Origin: Apodospora peruviana
Lineage: Eukaryota > Ascomycota > Sordariomycetes > Sordariales > Lasiosphaeriaceae
NCBI GenBank assembly: GCA_033439685.1
Contig: JAUEDM010000004.1
Span: forward strand, 2,232,001-2,296,000
Direction: 5' to 3'
DNA length: 64,000 nucleotides
A program made the translations under genes and the position numbers. The notes beneath the pieces were generated by a model, which saw only the letters and a program-made list of their open reading frames with translations, was not told the DNA's origin and searched no databases. Of this stretch, positions 43,811 through 56,347 are shown piece by piece. The stretch's first letter is position 1. Each line of letters begins with the position of its first letter.

Positions 43811-46800
43811 CTTGATGTACGTTACTGGAGTCTCGAAGTCTCGAAGTCTGGATGTCCAAGCTTGGGGCGTCTAATAAGTTCTGGGAGGTACCAGCGTTGG
43901 TGGTAGAAAGGTTAATCGAACAAAGGCAGCCCGCGCCTCGAACTTATAAGCCAGTCGGGCAACCTTAAAGTGGAGCAGCGGTTCTCCTGGCGGCCATTCA
44001 TTCTTAGTGTTATCATATCATCCCACGCAGTCCGGATCACATTCACTATGCGTGGGTCAAGCTCCGGCAGAGTCACCGGTGCATGCTCCGTGATCCTGGT
44101 CCGGATGCACTCCTCGCTTCACATCGGTATCCTGTTTTTGGCTGAGGCTGCGAGCGGCCCTGCGTTGTTGGTCTGGAAGCTGCATCTCACACTAGCCACT
44201 CGGGGCCTCCTCCTCGTGACAGACCTCATGGGCTGGGGGCCCATGATGCATCTGAGAGCCGGGCACAAACCATCCATTCCGCGGCAAAGTGGCATTATCC
44301 CTGGGATCTATCATCTACCCTGCTTAGGTGGGCTTCACGAACCAAACATGAAAGAAGGCCATGTAAACGACGGCGACATGTACCACGTGCAACAAACGGT
44401 CTGCGGTCTCCCGCCCTCAGGAACTTCCCGAGTCGTGGTCACCGCTGTGCAACCGAAGCCATGCCCAAGCCCCTTTTCGGCACCAGTGAGGGGTAAGCTA
44501 GGGCCACGAGCCTTGGATTCGGCGTCCCGACCTCGGCCCCTCACCCATCAATTGTCTTCCCGAGACGTTACTTTTTGTGATAAAAAAGTGCATTTAGGTA
44601 CTTTTGAGTTCAAGCTGTACCTTTCCGCAATAGATATTGGCAATACCGTTGACTTGGATCCTCCAAGGTGAATTGCGACGAAGAACCAGTCACGGGCCGT
44701 CGGCACGCCCCCATCATCCTTGAATGGTCTGCCTTTGCCGATAAACCTCCCGGAACAGTCGGCAAGCTCGCCCCGGATGGCGCTGCAATGTCCAAACCAG
44801 TCCGAAGCACCGTGCAAGGTGAATGCGAAGCGGTGTGCGCAGCTGGGATAGTTCAAAGGTTGCCAACGTTCCAATGTCAAATCAAGTACCTGCGTCATGA
44901 CGGTGGTCAGCCGAAGATGGTGGGAATCCCGTCCTGTAGTTGGGCCTTGTCATTCTTACTACGCACGTTTCGGTGCATTGCCCAACACACCACGCACGAT
45001 GCTGTGTAACAGAGTGTCAATGGGAATTACTTCGGCTGCTCGTTCCCTGAAGAGACGGCCCGTTTGTGATATTGCTGAGGAGGAGCATCCAGGCCAGTAT
45101 TCTGTGTCGAGTCACTCCGTTTATCCGATATTTCCAAAATAAGGCTGTGGTCGATGTCGACCAGTGTACAAAAACCTAGACATCAGTTTTCCTTGCGATT
45201 CTTGGCGGCTTTGCAATGCTACACTTCTGTCAGATATCACAAACGAGGAGTGCCGTATCTTGCCTTGCATTAGGTTATGGTTCCCGTCCGATGTCTGGCC
45301 CGGGGTCCGAAGTCAAACTGTCGGTTACGCCTAATCAAACTTCATGGAACTTTGCATGTTAAGGTACATGGCAAGTCAATAGCGTCAGAGACTGCAACCC
45401 ACTAATGCATTCTGGCTCTTGTGCGTCGAAACTTGCCAATCATTGATGACGGCAGTCCAATCCGGGGTCTTTATTGGATTCGTGATTATCATGATCTCCC
45501 AACGTGCTTGCGGTTGCATTCTGCAATCAGGTAATTGAAGAATCGCACACCGCCGTGGTGCTCAAAGCAAATGTCGCTGTCTGACCTGGACATATTTTGG
45601 ATCTTCGCCTGAGGCCTTCAATCCAAAGCCTCTGGGTAGGCGATAAGAAAGAGGATTAAAAGTTATGACGTCGTTCCGTCAATCCATTATGGCAGCAATT
45701 CAAGATGACCGCAGAATCCCATTTGAGCGGCTAGATATGGAGCAGATCGAAGTATGATATCAGTTGTCACTGACAAGGCCCCGAATACAGGTAGACAGGC
45801 CATTAGGAGCATGTCTCTGTGCAATGGGCGCGGCGGTATGGACTATGGAGCAATGGAGGTTGCCAGCCCAGTCCTGCGTAATAATATACAGGCATGTTGT
45901 TGGTTGGTGTGGAAAGCAACTTTCCAGTAAGGCGGTAGCCAATCAACATGCACCTCGAAGTGATTACACCATCAGGTAAGGATGTACCGTCGTCTAACCT
46001 ATCGACCTTCCAACCATGATGGACAGCTTTCATATGTTACGCAGCATGCCTTTGCGGTTTTTACGACCAAATTGAGTTTATGGAATGAATTGATGACCCG
46101 TTTATACTCACACTCTACCTATTCAAGAAGGTGGCAGCTGAGCTGAGCACCCGCCTAGGCTTTGGACCACCGCGGCCGAAACCGGAAACTTTGATCGTTT
46201 CCTAGTATCATGTGAGTAGAATCTTTCCTGGTAGATGGGTAGTAATCCATCGACCGGACGGCTTCTCGTTAAATCGAGCTGGCAACGGACGGCCCGGATG
46301 GCTCGTGTTGGCTACGGGCAGCCGGACCGCACGTGTTTCCCGGCTAAACAGATAATTAAACAGAAGTGGAATGGCAAAGCGTTCTGGGGTGGGATGAAAC
46401 AAGACATCACACGCGTATGTCGTTGGTTCCACAGAATAGAAATGGACACCTCCCTGTTGCCTACCAATACAACATTCGAGTTGCCCGACCGATACGGCAT
46501 ATCGACTGAAAGAACCTCAAAGTTTCGGCACTGGAAGAAAGGACGGACGTTGCAATCAGACAATTCCCATTGAAGGTATGGATGCAATTCTTATCCTCTA
46601 CTGTCCTTCACCGGGCTGCTCCTCACGAGATGTTGGCCGGATGACATCGGGAAGCTTGGAACTGTCGGTGTGACGGGTTTTTATTCCCGAAGTGAAAATA
46701 AGATTCCCTTCGCCCTTAGGTACGTTAGTATGTTAGCTCCCAATATGAAATATATTTTCATTTGGTCTGTCGATGGCGAAACTGCAGACATGGAAATAGC

Positions 46801-47566
46801 CTTATTTTCTTCTGTACTTCCTTCTCGCCAGGATTAACTACCAACAAATTGGAACCTCCATTTACAATTGGACCTGGGGTGGATATCCGCTAGAATGACC
46901 GAGATGAGAAGGGTTGCGAGAAAAGATTGCAAGGGAATGCCGGTTTTCACAACAGGTGATGTGGCAAACTCGGTAGACTGTGCTAGAGAACCGATGGGAC
47001 GGGAGTGTCAATGGAATAGGGCTGGTTGGGTTTTTGGTGGACAATTGCAAGTCTTTCTTTGATAAGCCAAAGTCGTGATCCAGCTGTCTCCATCTGTACT
47101 ATGTAACACAAAGAAAACCCACAACCAGCTTCGAGAGACTATTATGAGATTTGATATGTGGACAGGCGAGGTTGGAAAAGGGATGCCCCCTGAGCACTGA
47201 CCGGCCAACCAGCGTAACAGCTTGCATGTAGCACAGTGCCAAATTTCTGAAAGACAACGGGAATTAGACATAATTCACACTGTCTAAACGAGCCAAACCA
47301 CAAGGAACGCCAAAATCAATTAAAGCCCCTGTCAGTAGTCTTGGTGGGCGACGCGACTTGCGCGTCGCGGTCGCGTTTTCGTGTGCTCCGCAATTCGAAA
47401 GGATAACAAGCGCCGCCGAAACACTACGGATCCGTAGTACGGACTACACGAGATCCCCTCTCCCAAGCACCAACACCCCGCCGTTTTCTGTTCAACCCTC
47501 GTCCTTTTGCGCCGCACGCCCTCACTTGACAAGAATTCCACTCTCGTCTTTAATGTTGCAGCAAAC
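43811..47566. other. 3.8 kb intergenic region before MCM3
   Basis: No gene could be supported. The longest frame (plus, 43970-44671, 233 codons from a GTG) overlaps open frames on the other strand, has no splice support and lies in the promoter of the aminotransferase gene. The interval 45150-47300 is AT-richer. Confidence 0.5.
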
Positions 47567-50444
47567 ATGGACAGTCTAAATCTCCGCGACGAGGCCGCGA
47601 GCAATCGTTTGCGCCAGGCCGAAGAATTTCTCGATCCCCGTAAGCTGTCCTCTCGTCCCAACCGCTCGCTCGCTCATGACTTGATACCAGCAACTGACTT
47701 TCTGGAGCGCAGATGACCAGCATGTGCGGAGTTACAGACCCGACATCATTTTAATGCTGCAGAAGAACCAGCGCAGACTTGTCGTTAACATCGATCATGT
47801 CCGCGACCACAACCCCGAAATCGCCGAGGGCCTGCTCACCGACCCCTTCGAATACAGCTTGGCCTTCAACCATGCGCTCAAAGAAATTGTCAAGACCATT
47901 CCTCAGGCGCGGCCTGACCAGACCGACCCCGAGGTCCTGTACTATTGTGCTTTTGCTGGCAGTTTCGGCCTGCACGCCTGCAACCCCAGGACCTTGTCGT
48001 CTCAGCATTTGAACACCATGGTCTCGATCGAGGGCATAGTAACGAGGACATCCCTGATCCGGCCCAAGGTGGTCAAGAGTGTGCATTTCAACGAGGTTGA
48101 GAATATCTTCCACTACAGAGAGTACCGTGACCAGACCATGACCAATGGCGTCACCACCTCGAGCGTCTACCCGACGGAAGACGATAAAGGCAATCCTCTG
48201 ATTACCGAGTACGGCTTCTGCACCTACCGCGACCACCAGACCGTTTCTATTCAAGAAATGCCAGAGCGAGCGCCTGCCGGCCAGCTGCCTCGTGGCGTCG
48301 ACGTGATCCTCGACGACGACTTGGTTGACAAGGTCAAGCCTGGCGACCGAGTCCAGCTCGTCGGCATCTTCAGAACGCTTGGCAACAGAAACACGAACCA
48401 CGCCAGTGCTCTCTTCAAGACGGTTCTCTTGGCAAACAATATCGTGCTTCTCTCTTCAAAGTCGGGCGGTGGTGTGGCTACCGCTACTATTACCGATACC
48501 GATATTCGCAACATCAACAAGATTGCAAAGAAGCCCAAGCTTTTTGAGCTTCTGTCGCAGTCGCTTGCCCCGAGTATATACGGGCACGACTATATCAAGA
48601 AGGCTATTCTTCTCATGCTTTTGGGCGGAATGGAGAAGAACTTGGAAAACGGCACTCACTTGAGAGGTGACATTAACATCCTCATGGTTGGAGATCCTTC
48701 CACCGCCAAGTCTCAGCTGCTCCGTTTCGTGCTCAATACCGCTCCTCTGGCTATTGCCACGACCGGTCGCGGCTCTTCGGGCGTCGGTTTGACCGCTGCC
48801 GTTACCTCCGACAAGGAGACTGGCGAGCGCCGTCTAGAAGCTGGTGCCATGGTGATGGCTGATCGCGGCGTCGTCTGCATTGACGAGTTTGACAAGATGT
48901 CCGACGTCGATCGGGTCGCCATCCACGAAGTCATGGAGCAGCAGACAGTCACCATTGCTAAAGCCGGAATTCACACCTCGCTTAACGCCCGGTGCAGTGT
49001 CATCGCCGCCGCTAACCCCATCTTTGGCCAGTATGACACGCACAAGGACCCGCACAAGAACATCGCGCTCCCCGACTCGCTTCTGTCCCGTTTCGATCTT
49101 CTGTTCGTCGTCACCGACGATATCGAAGACACAAGGGATCGGCAGGTCTCCGAGCACGTTCTCCGCATGCATAGGTACCGGCAGCCGGGCACAGAAGAGG
49201 GCGCCCCGGTCCGCGAGAACGCGCAGCAGTCTTTGAACGTGGCTCTCAACGCGCAGGCCGACGCGCAGCACCCAACCGAGGTGTACGAGAAGTTCGACGC
49301 GATGCTGCACGCGGGCGTGCGCGGCACCGGCCGTAGCACCAACAAGAAACCCGAGGTGCTGAGCATCCCGTTCATGAAGAAGTACATCCAGTACGCCAAG
49401 AACAGGATAAAGCCGGTTCTGACCCAGGAGGCCTCGGACCGGATCGCCGACATCTACGTCGGTCTTCGGAACGACGACATGCAGAGCAACCAGCGTAAGA
49501 CCAGCCCCATGACGGTGCGTACGCTCGAGACGCTGATCCGTCTCGCCACCGCGCACGCCAAGGCGCGGCTGTCAAATCGCGTGGAGGAGCGCGACGCGGC
49601 GGCTGCTGAGGGTATCCTGCGGTTTGCGCTGTTCAAGGAGGTTGTCGAAGACGAGTCGCGCAAGAAGCGGAGAAAGACGCGCCCGGTCGAGGCGGATGGT
49701 GAGGACGAGGAGACCAGCTCCAGTGATGATGATGATGATGGTGATGCGTATCGTGCAACCAGCAGCGCGGCCAAGTCCAGCGGTGCCGGTGCGCCGCGGT
49801 CGACCCGCTCTGCACGGATACCCGGTCCACGCGGTGCTAATGGTAGCGGTAAAGGCCCCGCGCCGAATGGTACCCCGACACTCCAGGCGGGTGATGACAA
49901 TGATGAGGATGAGATCTACGATGCTGCGCCGCGTCGGTCAACACGCTCGGGGGCGGCATCGTCATCCGCACAGCCGTCGTTTGCTTCATCTGTACCGCTC
50001 CCTTCTTCGTCGGCGGCGCGTACTCATTCCACTGATCAAGACGCAGACGCTACGCTGGCGAGTGGCGCAGCTGGTCTATCGGTTGGCTATGACGATGACA
50101 ACGATGAAGAAGAAGAGGAGGATGAAGAGGAAGAAGAAGACCAGCCCATCAGCGACCAGCGACTCGAGGTGTTCCGCCGGGCGTTGGGCACGCTCCTCAA
50201 CACACCACTGTTTGAGGACGACTCGGCCAATGTGGACGAGATTATTGCCGCTGTCAATAGGAAGGTTAGCGGCAGTCAGAAGTTTGCCCGTGAGGAGGCC
50301 GTCAAGGCGCTCAAGGAGATGGATGGGAGGAATATGATCATGTATGTGTTCCTTCCCCTGCTCACATTTACATTTTGTTGTTGATGATATGCTGACTTGT
50401 TTAACTCCAGGTATACCGATGGCGAGCTTGTGTACAAGATCTAA
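47567..50444 (+). CDS. MCM3: DNA replication licensing factor MCM3
   Basis: Subunit of the MCM2-7 hexameric helicase that unwinds DNA at replication origins and forks. Three exons (47567-47639, 47713-50341, 50411-50444) give 911 residues. The AAA+ core shows Walker A GDPSTAKSQ (residues 351-359), Walker B CIDEFD (413-418) and the arginine finger SRFD (R484). The order and spacing are those of MCM3. An N-terminal OB domain precedes it. The C-terminal part is an acidic, Ser-rich linker (runs of Asp at 49730 and Glu/Asp at about 50105-50140), then a winged-helix-like end in YTDGELVYKI. The last 34-nt exon restores this end. Convergent with the MAK32-like gene. Confidence 0.97.
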
Positions 50445-51092
50445 TACATATCCAACTTAAGTGTTGGGGTTCGGTCCAGTGTGGAGGCTTTATTCCCGAT
50501 GTTGGTTGGAGACATGGCTTGTTGCTAGGAGGGATTTGAATAAAGTTAATGTCTGTCTCGTCTTTGTTTCCAATCGGCTGGGTGTAATGATCATTGATGA
50601 TACAAAAGAACGGTAGTGATGATGGACAGTTAGGTGTGAGGTAGGTATCGTATCAACTGGCATGATTGGTCTTTTTATTTGTGGGATATGGCGGGCCAGA
50701 GGAGTGCGGTTCAAGGGCGTTTGTTCTGTTCTTTGTTTTCACTTTTGGTTGAATACCTCTCTACGTTAGGTATAGAAAGTAACGAAACTTGGACATATCT
50801 GGTGCCTTTCCGCTTTCGTTCTATATCCAAGCAATTTAGACATACTATTTGTATACCTCAACTCCAAGCTCAGGTACCTTTCCAGGTGCTATAAGTTCTT
50901 GCACTGTAATGATCGATTCCCGTCTCAGCTTCCTTGTCAGCTAAACAGGCATCCGAGAGAACTACAAAAACTGGAATGTATTCTCTTCTAATCAAAGCCT
51001 AACACCCGGCGTTACCTAAAATCTAGAGCCAGACATGGGATATAAACAAAATAGGTATCGAAAGCGCTGGAAACGCCCACAGTTTAAAATAA
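50445..51092. other. Convergent intergenic region (MCM3 / MAK32-like)
   Basis: 648 bp between two stop codons, presumably both 3' UTRs. No gene seen. The right part is AT-rich (aaactggaatgtattctcttc and following). Confidence 0.6.
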
Positions 51093-52579
51093 TCAAAATG
51101 AAGAAGCCAAAAGACGACTCTGGTACTCGCTCAACCGGTCCTCCACCTTGACACCGTTCCACCTCTCGGTCGCACTACCACCATTACTACCCCCATCCCC
51201 ATCTCCCTCATTCGAGGCAGACAAAACCGGCACCCCGACCTGCTCAATCGCAAAACTCGCCGCCACCGTGCCCCACGCACACGCCTCCTCGATGGTCTTG
51301 CCCCTCGCCAGCGCGACCGCCAACCCACCGAGGAAGGTATTCCCGCCGCCCGTCGGATCCACGACCTTTTTCTTTTCGCTACCTGCGGTGTTGTCTGCGT
51401 CCATCGTCGTCGTCGGAGAATAATAAGCGGGCATCCACTTCTCGATGCCGGGGTCGACCTCGATTTCTTCTCGGGCAACAAAGCCTTCCTCGTCCTGCAG
51501 CAGGCCGGCGAACAGCGCCTCCATGTCCGTGTCGTGCTGCAGACCTCCCCTAACATACTCCTTTTTACGTTTAGCCGTGCTGCTCGATTTCTTTTTTGTT
51601 GTTGCCCCGCGTTTCCGACCTCCGTTCTTGGCGATATAGCAACCCTTCTCGCCGGCGCGGACGACCAGAGTATAACTCTGTAGCGGCATGCTAGCCAGCA
51701 ACTGCTCACAGCTCTGCTCAACCTGCTGACGGGAGATGTTGCCGGTAATTGGGTCAAGCCCATCCGACCCCATGAAGCCGGCCAGCTCGGCGTGGTTGGG
51801 ACTGCAGATGTCGACGAGCGGCAGCGCGTTGGTGCAGTTGAGCAGCTCTTCGGGGGTGCAGAGGTCCGGCACGGGCTCCCAGACGATGATGGGTCTGGTG
51901 TAGCTCTCGGGGGCTTCTTTCTTCCGGCGGGCGAGGATCTCGGTCACCAGATCACGGCATCGTGTCGGGGAGCAGATGATGTGGATTGCCCGGGCGTGGA
52001 GCAAGGGAGTGCCGGAGAGGTCCTCGGCCGTCAGGCGGCGTTTCGGGGTGGTGTACCGGAAGGCGCGGTGGTCCGATGAGCCGCCGCTGTAGCCGTTCCA
52101 ACCCCGAGTGGTCAGGTGGTCCGGGTTCGGCCGGAGGATGGCCGAGGTGTCCCATGAGGAGATGAGGGAGGTGATGGAGGCCGGGAAGTCGGTGCCTTGG
52201 TCGACGATCCAGCCGACCGATTTGGACAGGGGTGGCGGTGAGAAGAGCCGGGCGCCGAGGGCCGAGTAGGACCCCGCTCCGCCGAGGACGTCCCGGACCG
52301 GTGGCCGGGGAGGGAGATACTCGATTTCGTCTTGGGGATTGTCGGTGTCAGTGTGAACAGGTTGAGGGGAGAAACAGTGCGAGGTAAAAGCGGCGGTCTG
52401 TCTGCCTTACCAATGATGAACATGCCCAAGGTGACAAAGTCAATCATATCTTGGCAGTCGCCCGCAGCCGCCTCCGGTTCGGCCCCGGCGGCGGCATCAT
52501 CCGGGGAGGGATCGGGATGGGTCCCATCGGTTCGGGACAGGGCCCGGGTCCGAGTAGTCTCGGATACCTCCGGATCCAT
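51093..52579 (-). CDS. PfkB-family carbohydrate kinase-like protein, Mak32 type
   Basis: Two exons (52411-52579, 51093-52330; GTAAGG donor, CCAAG acceptor) give 468 residues. The sugar-kinase fold is visible: FVTLGMFIIG with DEIEYLP next, LGGAGSYSALGARLF, and the C-terminal signature DPTGGGNTFLGG. In the usual PfkB motif the last part is GAGD, with Asp as catalytic base. Here that position is Asn387 (GGGN), so classical kinase activity may be lost. Mak32 in yeast supports maintenance of the L-A dsRNA virus, through an unknown mechanism. An inserted lysine-rich stretch (RKRGATTKKKSSSTAKRKKEY) interrupts the domain, an extension beyond the compact family fold. The first ATG was used; the upstream frame opens with non-ATG codons. 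Confidence 0.85.
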
Positions 52580-53918
52580 TTCTGGGCTCCTTGAAATCAC
52601 GACGCTTCTCGTTCAACCACTTTCTTGGGATTGCTCAGGTTATGTTTATATGCCTGTTGCCCAACTACCTGACCTACTTATTAGTACTGGGCGGGCGAAT
52701 TGGCAGCAGGGAAATACGAACTCTAGTCAAGTTGTCATGATGGCACTGGCTCACTCACTGCTCGAGTCAGGCAAGAATTGGACGGGACGGAGTTCCGGTG
52801 CCGTAATGGGGACAGACGGCGATGAGGATGAAAGATGAAGGAGTGAGAAATCAACGAGAGTCTTGTCGTGTATTAGCACTTGCCTGGCAGCCCAGCTTGG
52901 GTGGTGCATGCATGCATGCATGATTCACGGCAGGGCTGACGATGGTCTCTTGGGCTGAGCTATCTAGGAGCTGCCCTGCCCGGGACCGGTTGTTGGATGG
53001 GGTTGTCACAGTTGGCCCGATTGGGGGCCTTGCATGCAGCCGTTCTTGGTCTGTCCCTGCGGGTTATAGTGCCACTGGGACAGTGGAGGTACCTCGGTGC
53101 TCACTGCCCAGGTTGCGTTGCTACCAGTACGTGTATAACTTTCCTTAAAATGAGAATGGTCTGCTTCCGAGCTGGAACAGAAATACACCACCTACCGACT
53201 TGATTAGTGTGTAGACAAGTATTGAGAAAGCAAGATACCTTATACCTGGAGCATAGGAAAACGCGTATGCGGGTGTTGCGCCGTCAGGTCAATCCATCAG
53301 GCATCAAAACATGGACTTTGTATGTTCGTCTGAATATCCCTCTTTGTCAATGCCTGCTTTTAATAGATGATGTTTCAGGCTTCCGTTTCCTGTAGGTACC
53401 GGACCTAGTCATACTGTGCTTGTTGTTATTACCACTATTGGTAGTTAAATCCTCAGAGGCCACAAGTGTGGTCGTGGATCGTGATTACGTACACACGTCA
53501 AGTTAAATGCCCACTTTGGCACTCGCTCCCAGTTCGGGTGGAAGCTATGGGCACGCCCGAGCGTTGCAGTCAGGGGGAATATGGAGAGAGATACAGGGGT
53601 CGAACCTTCAATGTCTTGGGTCATCTCCAGGCTGTCAGAAAGTGCCCCAAAACTTCAAACTTCATCCGTTTATGCTTCAAACTACCTTACGGATAACCCG
53701 TATAATACTCATAATACTCCACTTGTCCGGCCGCCATCTTTTCGTTTTGCTGCCAACAAGAAGCAATACCCGCAAGAACTCCTTGGTCTCAGTTGCAAGC
53801 TATCGCCATCTTCCCTAGAACTAGGACCCGCGTCCCCGACAAGCTCACATTACACCCGAGGTCTATCTAGTCCATTGCTTTGAACGATTGAACACTCTCC
53901 CTTGCGCCTTTGCCCATC
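52580..53918. other. Divergent region between the MAK32-like gene and CAP
   Basis: 1.34 kb between two start codons. Contains a (TGCA)n run at 52905-52922. No gene supported. Confidence 0.5.
52905..52922. repeat. (TGCA)n palindromic tetranucleotide repeat
   Basis: TGCATGCATGCATGCATG, a self-complementary run able to form alternative structures, in the divergent promoter between the MAK32-like gene and CAP. Confidence 0.8.
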
Positions 53919-55759
53919 ATGGCTGCCAACAATATGCACAACTTGACGACACTGATCAAGAGGTGTGTACTCTACCTTGCTCCTTCCCTTGGAACCTCCA
54001 CCCACCAGCGCTACTCAATGATCGCCTTGGGGAGAGAGAAGTGCTAACCCAATGCGCAGACTGGAGGCTGCCACCTCTCGTCTTGAAGATATTGCCTCGT
54101 CGACAACTGAGCTGCCCCAAGCTATTCCCGCACTTCAGCAGACCCTGGCCTCTCCCCGATCCGCCGCCTCCGCCGCATCAACTCCTGCTCCGGCCGCCGC
54201 CCCCGTTGCGCCCACCCCTCCACCTGCTCCCCAAACGCCTCTCGAACCTCTCCCCGAGTCTGTTGAGGAATTCGACGCCTTTATCAGCCAGTCTGTGCAG
54301 AAGTATGTCAAGAACAGCAAAGCGCTGGGCGGTCTTATTGCCGAACAGGCCGCCAAGGTACTACAAGGCTTCCAGGAACAACGCAAGTTTTTGCTCATCA
54401 CGACCAAGGCAAAAAAGCCCGACTTGACCGGATCGGAAACGTCTGCCTACCAGGATCTGCTGAAGCCCACCAACGAGGCGATCGTGACCGTCAGCAACAT
54501 TAAGGACTCCAACCGAGGCAGCATTTTCTTTAGCCACTTGAGCGCCGTTGCCGAGGGCATGATAGTTCTGGCGTGGGTAACGGTTGAGAACCGCCCTTAT
54601 AAGCACGTCGAGGAGTGCCTCGGCTCTGCGCAATACTTTGGCAACAAAGTGCTTAAGGAGCACAAGGACAAGTGCGTCTTACCCTAGTACCTTGCTGTTC
54701 ATGAAACTATTTCTAACAAATTGTGGCAATAGGGATCCTCAGCAGGTCGAATGGATTCAATCATTCTACCAAATATTCCGCGACCTCACCGAGTACGTGA
54801 AGAATTACTGCCCCAACGGCGTGCCCTGGAACCCCAAGGGTCTGCCGGCCCAAGAAGTCGCCAAGTCGCTCTCCTCGGCAGCACCCCCCCCTCCACCGCT
54901 CCCCGCCGGCGGCCCTCCTCCTCCTCCTCCGCCACCGCCTGGCCCGGCGCCGGTTTTCCAGATCAACGAGCAGAAAGCAGAATCATCTGCACCTGCTGCT
55001 GCGGGAGGAGGGCTTGGCGCCGTATTTTCGGAACTCAACAGAGGCGAATCGGTCACAGCTGGCCTTAAGAAGGTGGACAAGTCTCAAATGACGCACAAGA
55101 ACCCGAACCTGAGGGCCGGATCGACTGTTCCTGACCGTGAAGGGTCTGTACGGGGTAAGAGCCCGGCGCCCGGAAAGAAACCGAAGCCGGAGAGCATGCG
55201 CATCAAGAAGCCGGCGAAGAAGGAGCTCGAGGGCAACAAGTGGACAATTGTAAGTTTCTGAAACCCAAAGGGTCAATTCCTGGCTGTCTGCTAACGCGAG
55301 TGTTTTTTTTTTTTTTTGCAGGAAAACTTCGAAAAGGAAACCGTCGAGATCGAAGCCACCATGTCCCACTCCATCCTGATTAGCAGGTGCAACAACACGA
55401 CTATCGTCGTCAAAGGCAAGGCCAACGCAGTCACGATCGAGAACACCAACCGCCTGTCGCTCGTCGTCGACTCGCTCGTGTCGACCGTGGATGCGGTCAA
55501 GTCGCAAAACTTTGCACTGCAGGTGATGGGTAGCGTCCCGACGGTGATGATGGACCAGATCGACGGCGCGCAGGTCTATTTCAGCAAGGAGAGCATAGCC
55601 ACGCGCATCTTTTCGAGCAAGTCGGCAGGCATCAACCTGAATGTTATCTCTGGTCCGGACGACGACTACAAGGAGGTGCCCCTGCCGTCGCAGATATGCT
55701 CGCATTATGATGAGAGCAAGGGCGATTTGATCAATGAGATTGTTTCTCATGCTGGTTGA
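53919..55759 (+). CDS. SRV2: Adenylyl cyclase-associated protein (CAP / SRV2)
   Basis: Recycles actin monomers and couples to Ras-adenylyl cyclase signalling. Four exons (53919-53962, 54060-54671, 54733-55249, 55322-55759) give 536 residues. The N-terminal cyclase-binding helix MAANNMHNLTTLIKRLEAAT is created by the first splice (GCTAAC branch). The helical folded domain contains NRGSIFFSHLSAVAEGM. A polyproline segment follows (PPPPPLPAGGPPPPPPPPPG, about residues 275-295), then a WH2-like basic region (VDKSQMTHKNPNLR) and the beta-helix CARP domain ending KGDLINEIVSHAG. The last intron ends in about 15 T residues before GCAG. Length is typical for fungi. Confidence 0.95.
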
Positions 55760-56347
55760 GGGATATTCTTTGGCGGATTTATAATGTGTGTTTCGCTTCA
55801 GAGGAGGAAGCGGTGTTGTGTGTTCAAAATATTGTCTGTTATTTGTGATGTTAGCCTGTAGAAAGTAGCAGTAGCCCTCCGTTGTTTACGTATATATCCA
55901 CATCCCCTGAAATATACTACCCCCTTCGTCATACAAGATACCTCTCTCACCAGCGATGTCAAGATAGTTCGGATGTACCATATTACCGGTAACGATGCTA
56001 TATATCAGCAATTGAATAACTCAAGGACCATCGTCGAATATACTAATAAATCAAGGATATGCTGAAATCTTTATATTGGTACATAACTGATAAAGCAACA
56101 GGAAATCGCAAAGAAACGAGAGCTCCAAAAAGGATCTTTACGTTCTAAAAATTCAGAGAAAATAGATAGTAACGCAGGAAGATGCTGCTACTGCTGGCCG
56201 TAAAAGTAACCGACGGAATCTATCCCCGCCGAAAACACGCAAAGTCAAGACCAATTCCACCAATTTTCCAAATATGGCCCATTATGCGATAGATGAAACT
56301 GTCTCTCTCTCCTACTTGTTGAAGGATGCCGGTTATGTAGTTCGGAC
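55760..56347. other. Convergent intergenic region (CAP / carnitine acetyltransferase)
   Basis: 588 bp, AT-rich (atatatccacatcccctgaaatatac and following), presumably two 3' UTRs. No gene seen. Confidence 0.6.

Noticed and set aside
43970..44671. 233-codon plus-strand frame upstream of the aminotransferase gene
   Set aside because: It starts from GTG, has no splice or family support, and sits in a promoter region with competing frames on the other strand.
53520..53640. Possible tRNA-like stretch with a GGTCGAACC-type element
   Set aside because: No acceptor stem, anticodon arm or A-box at the right spacing could be folded.
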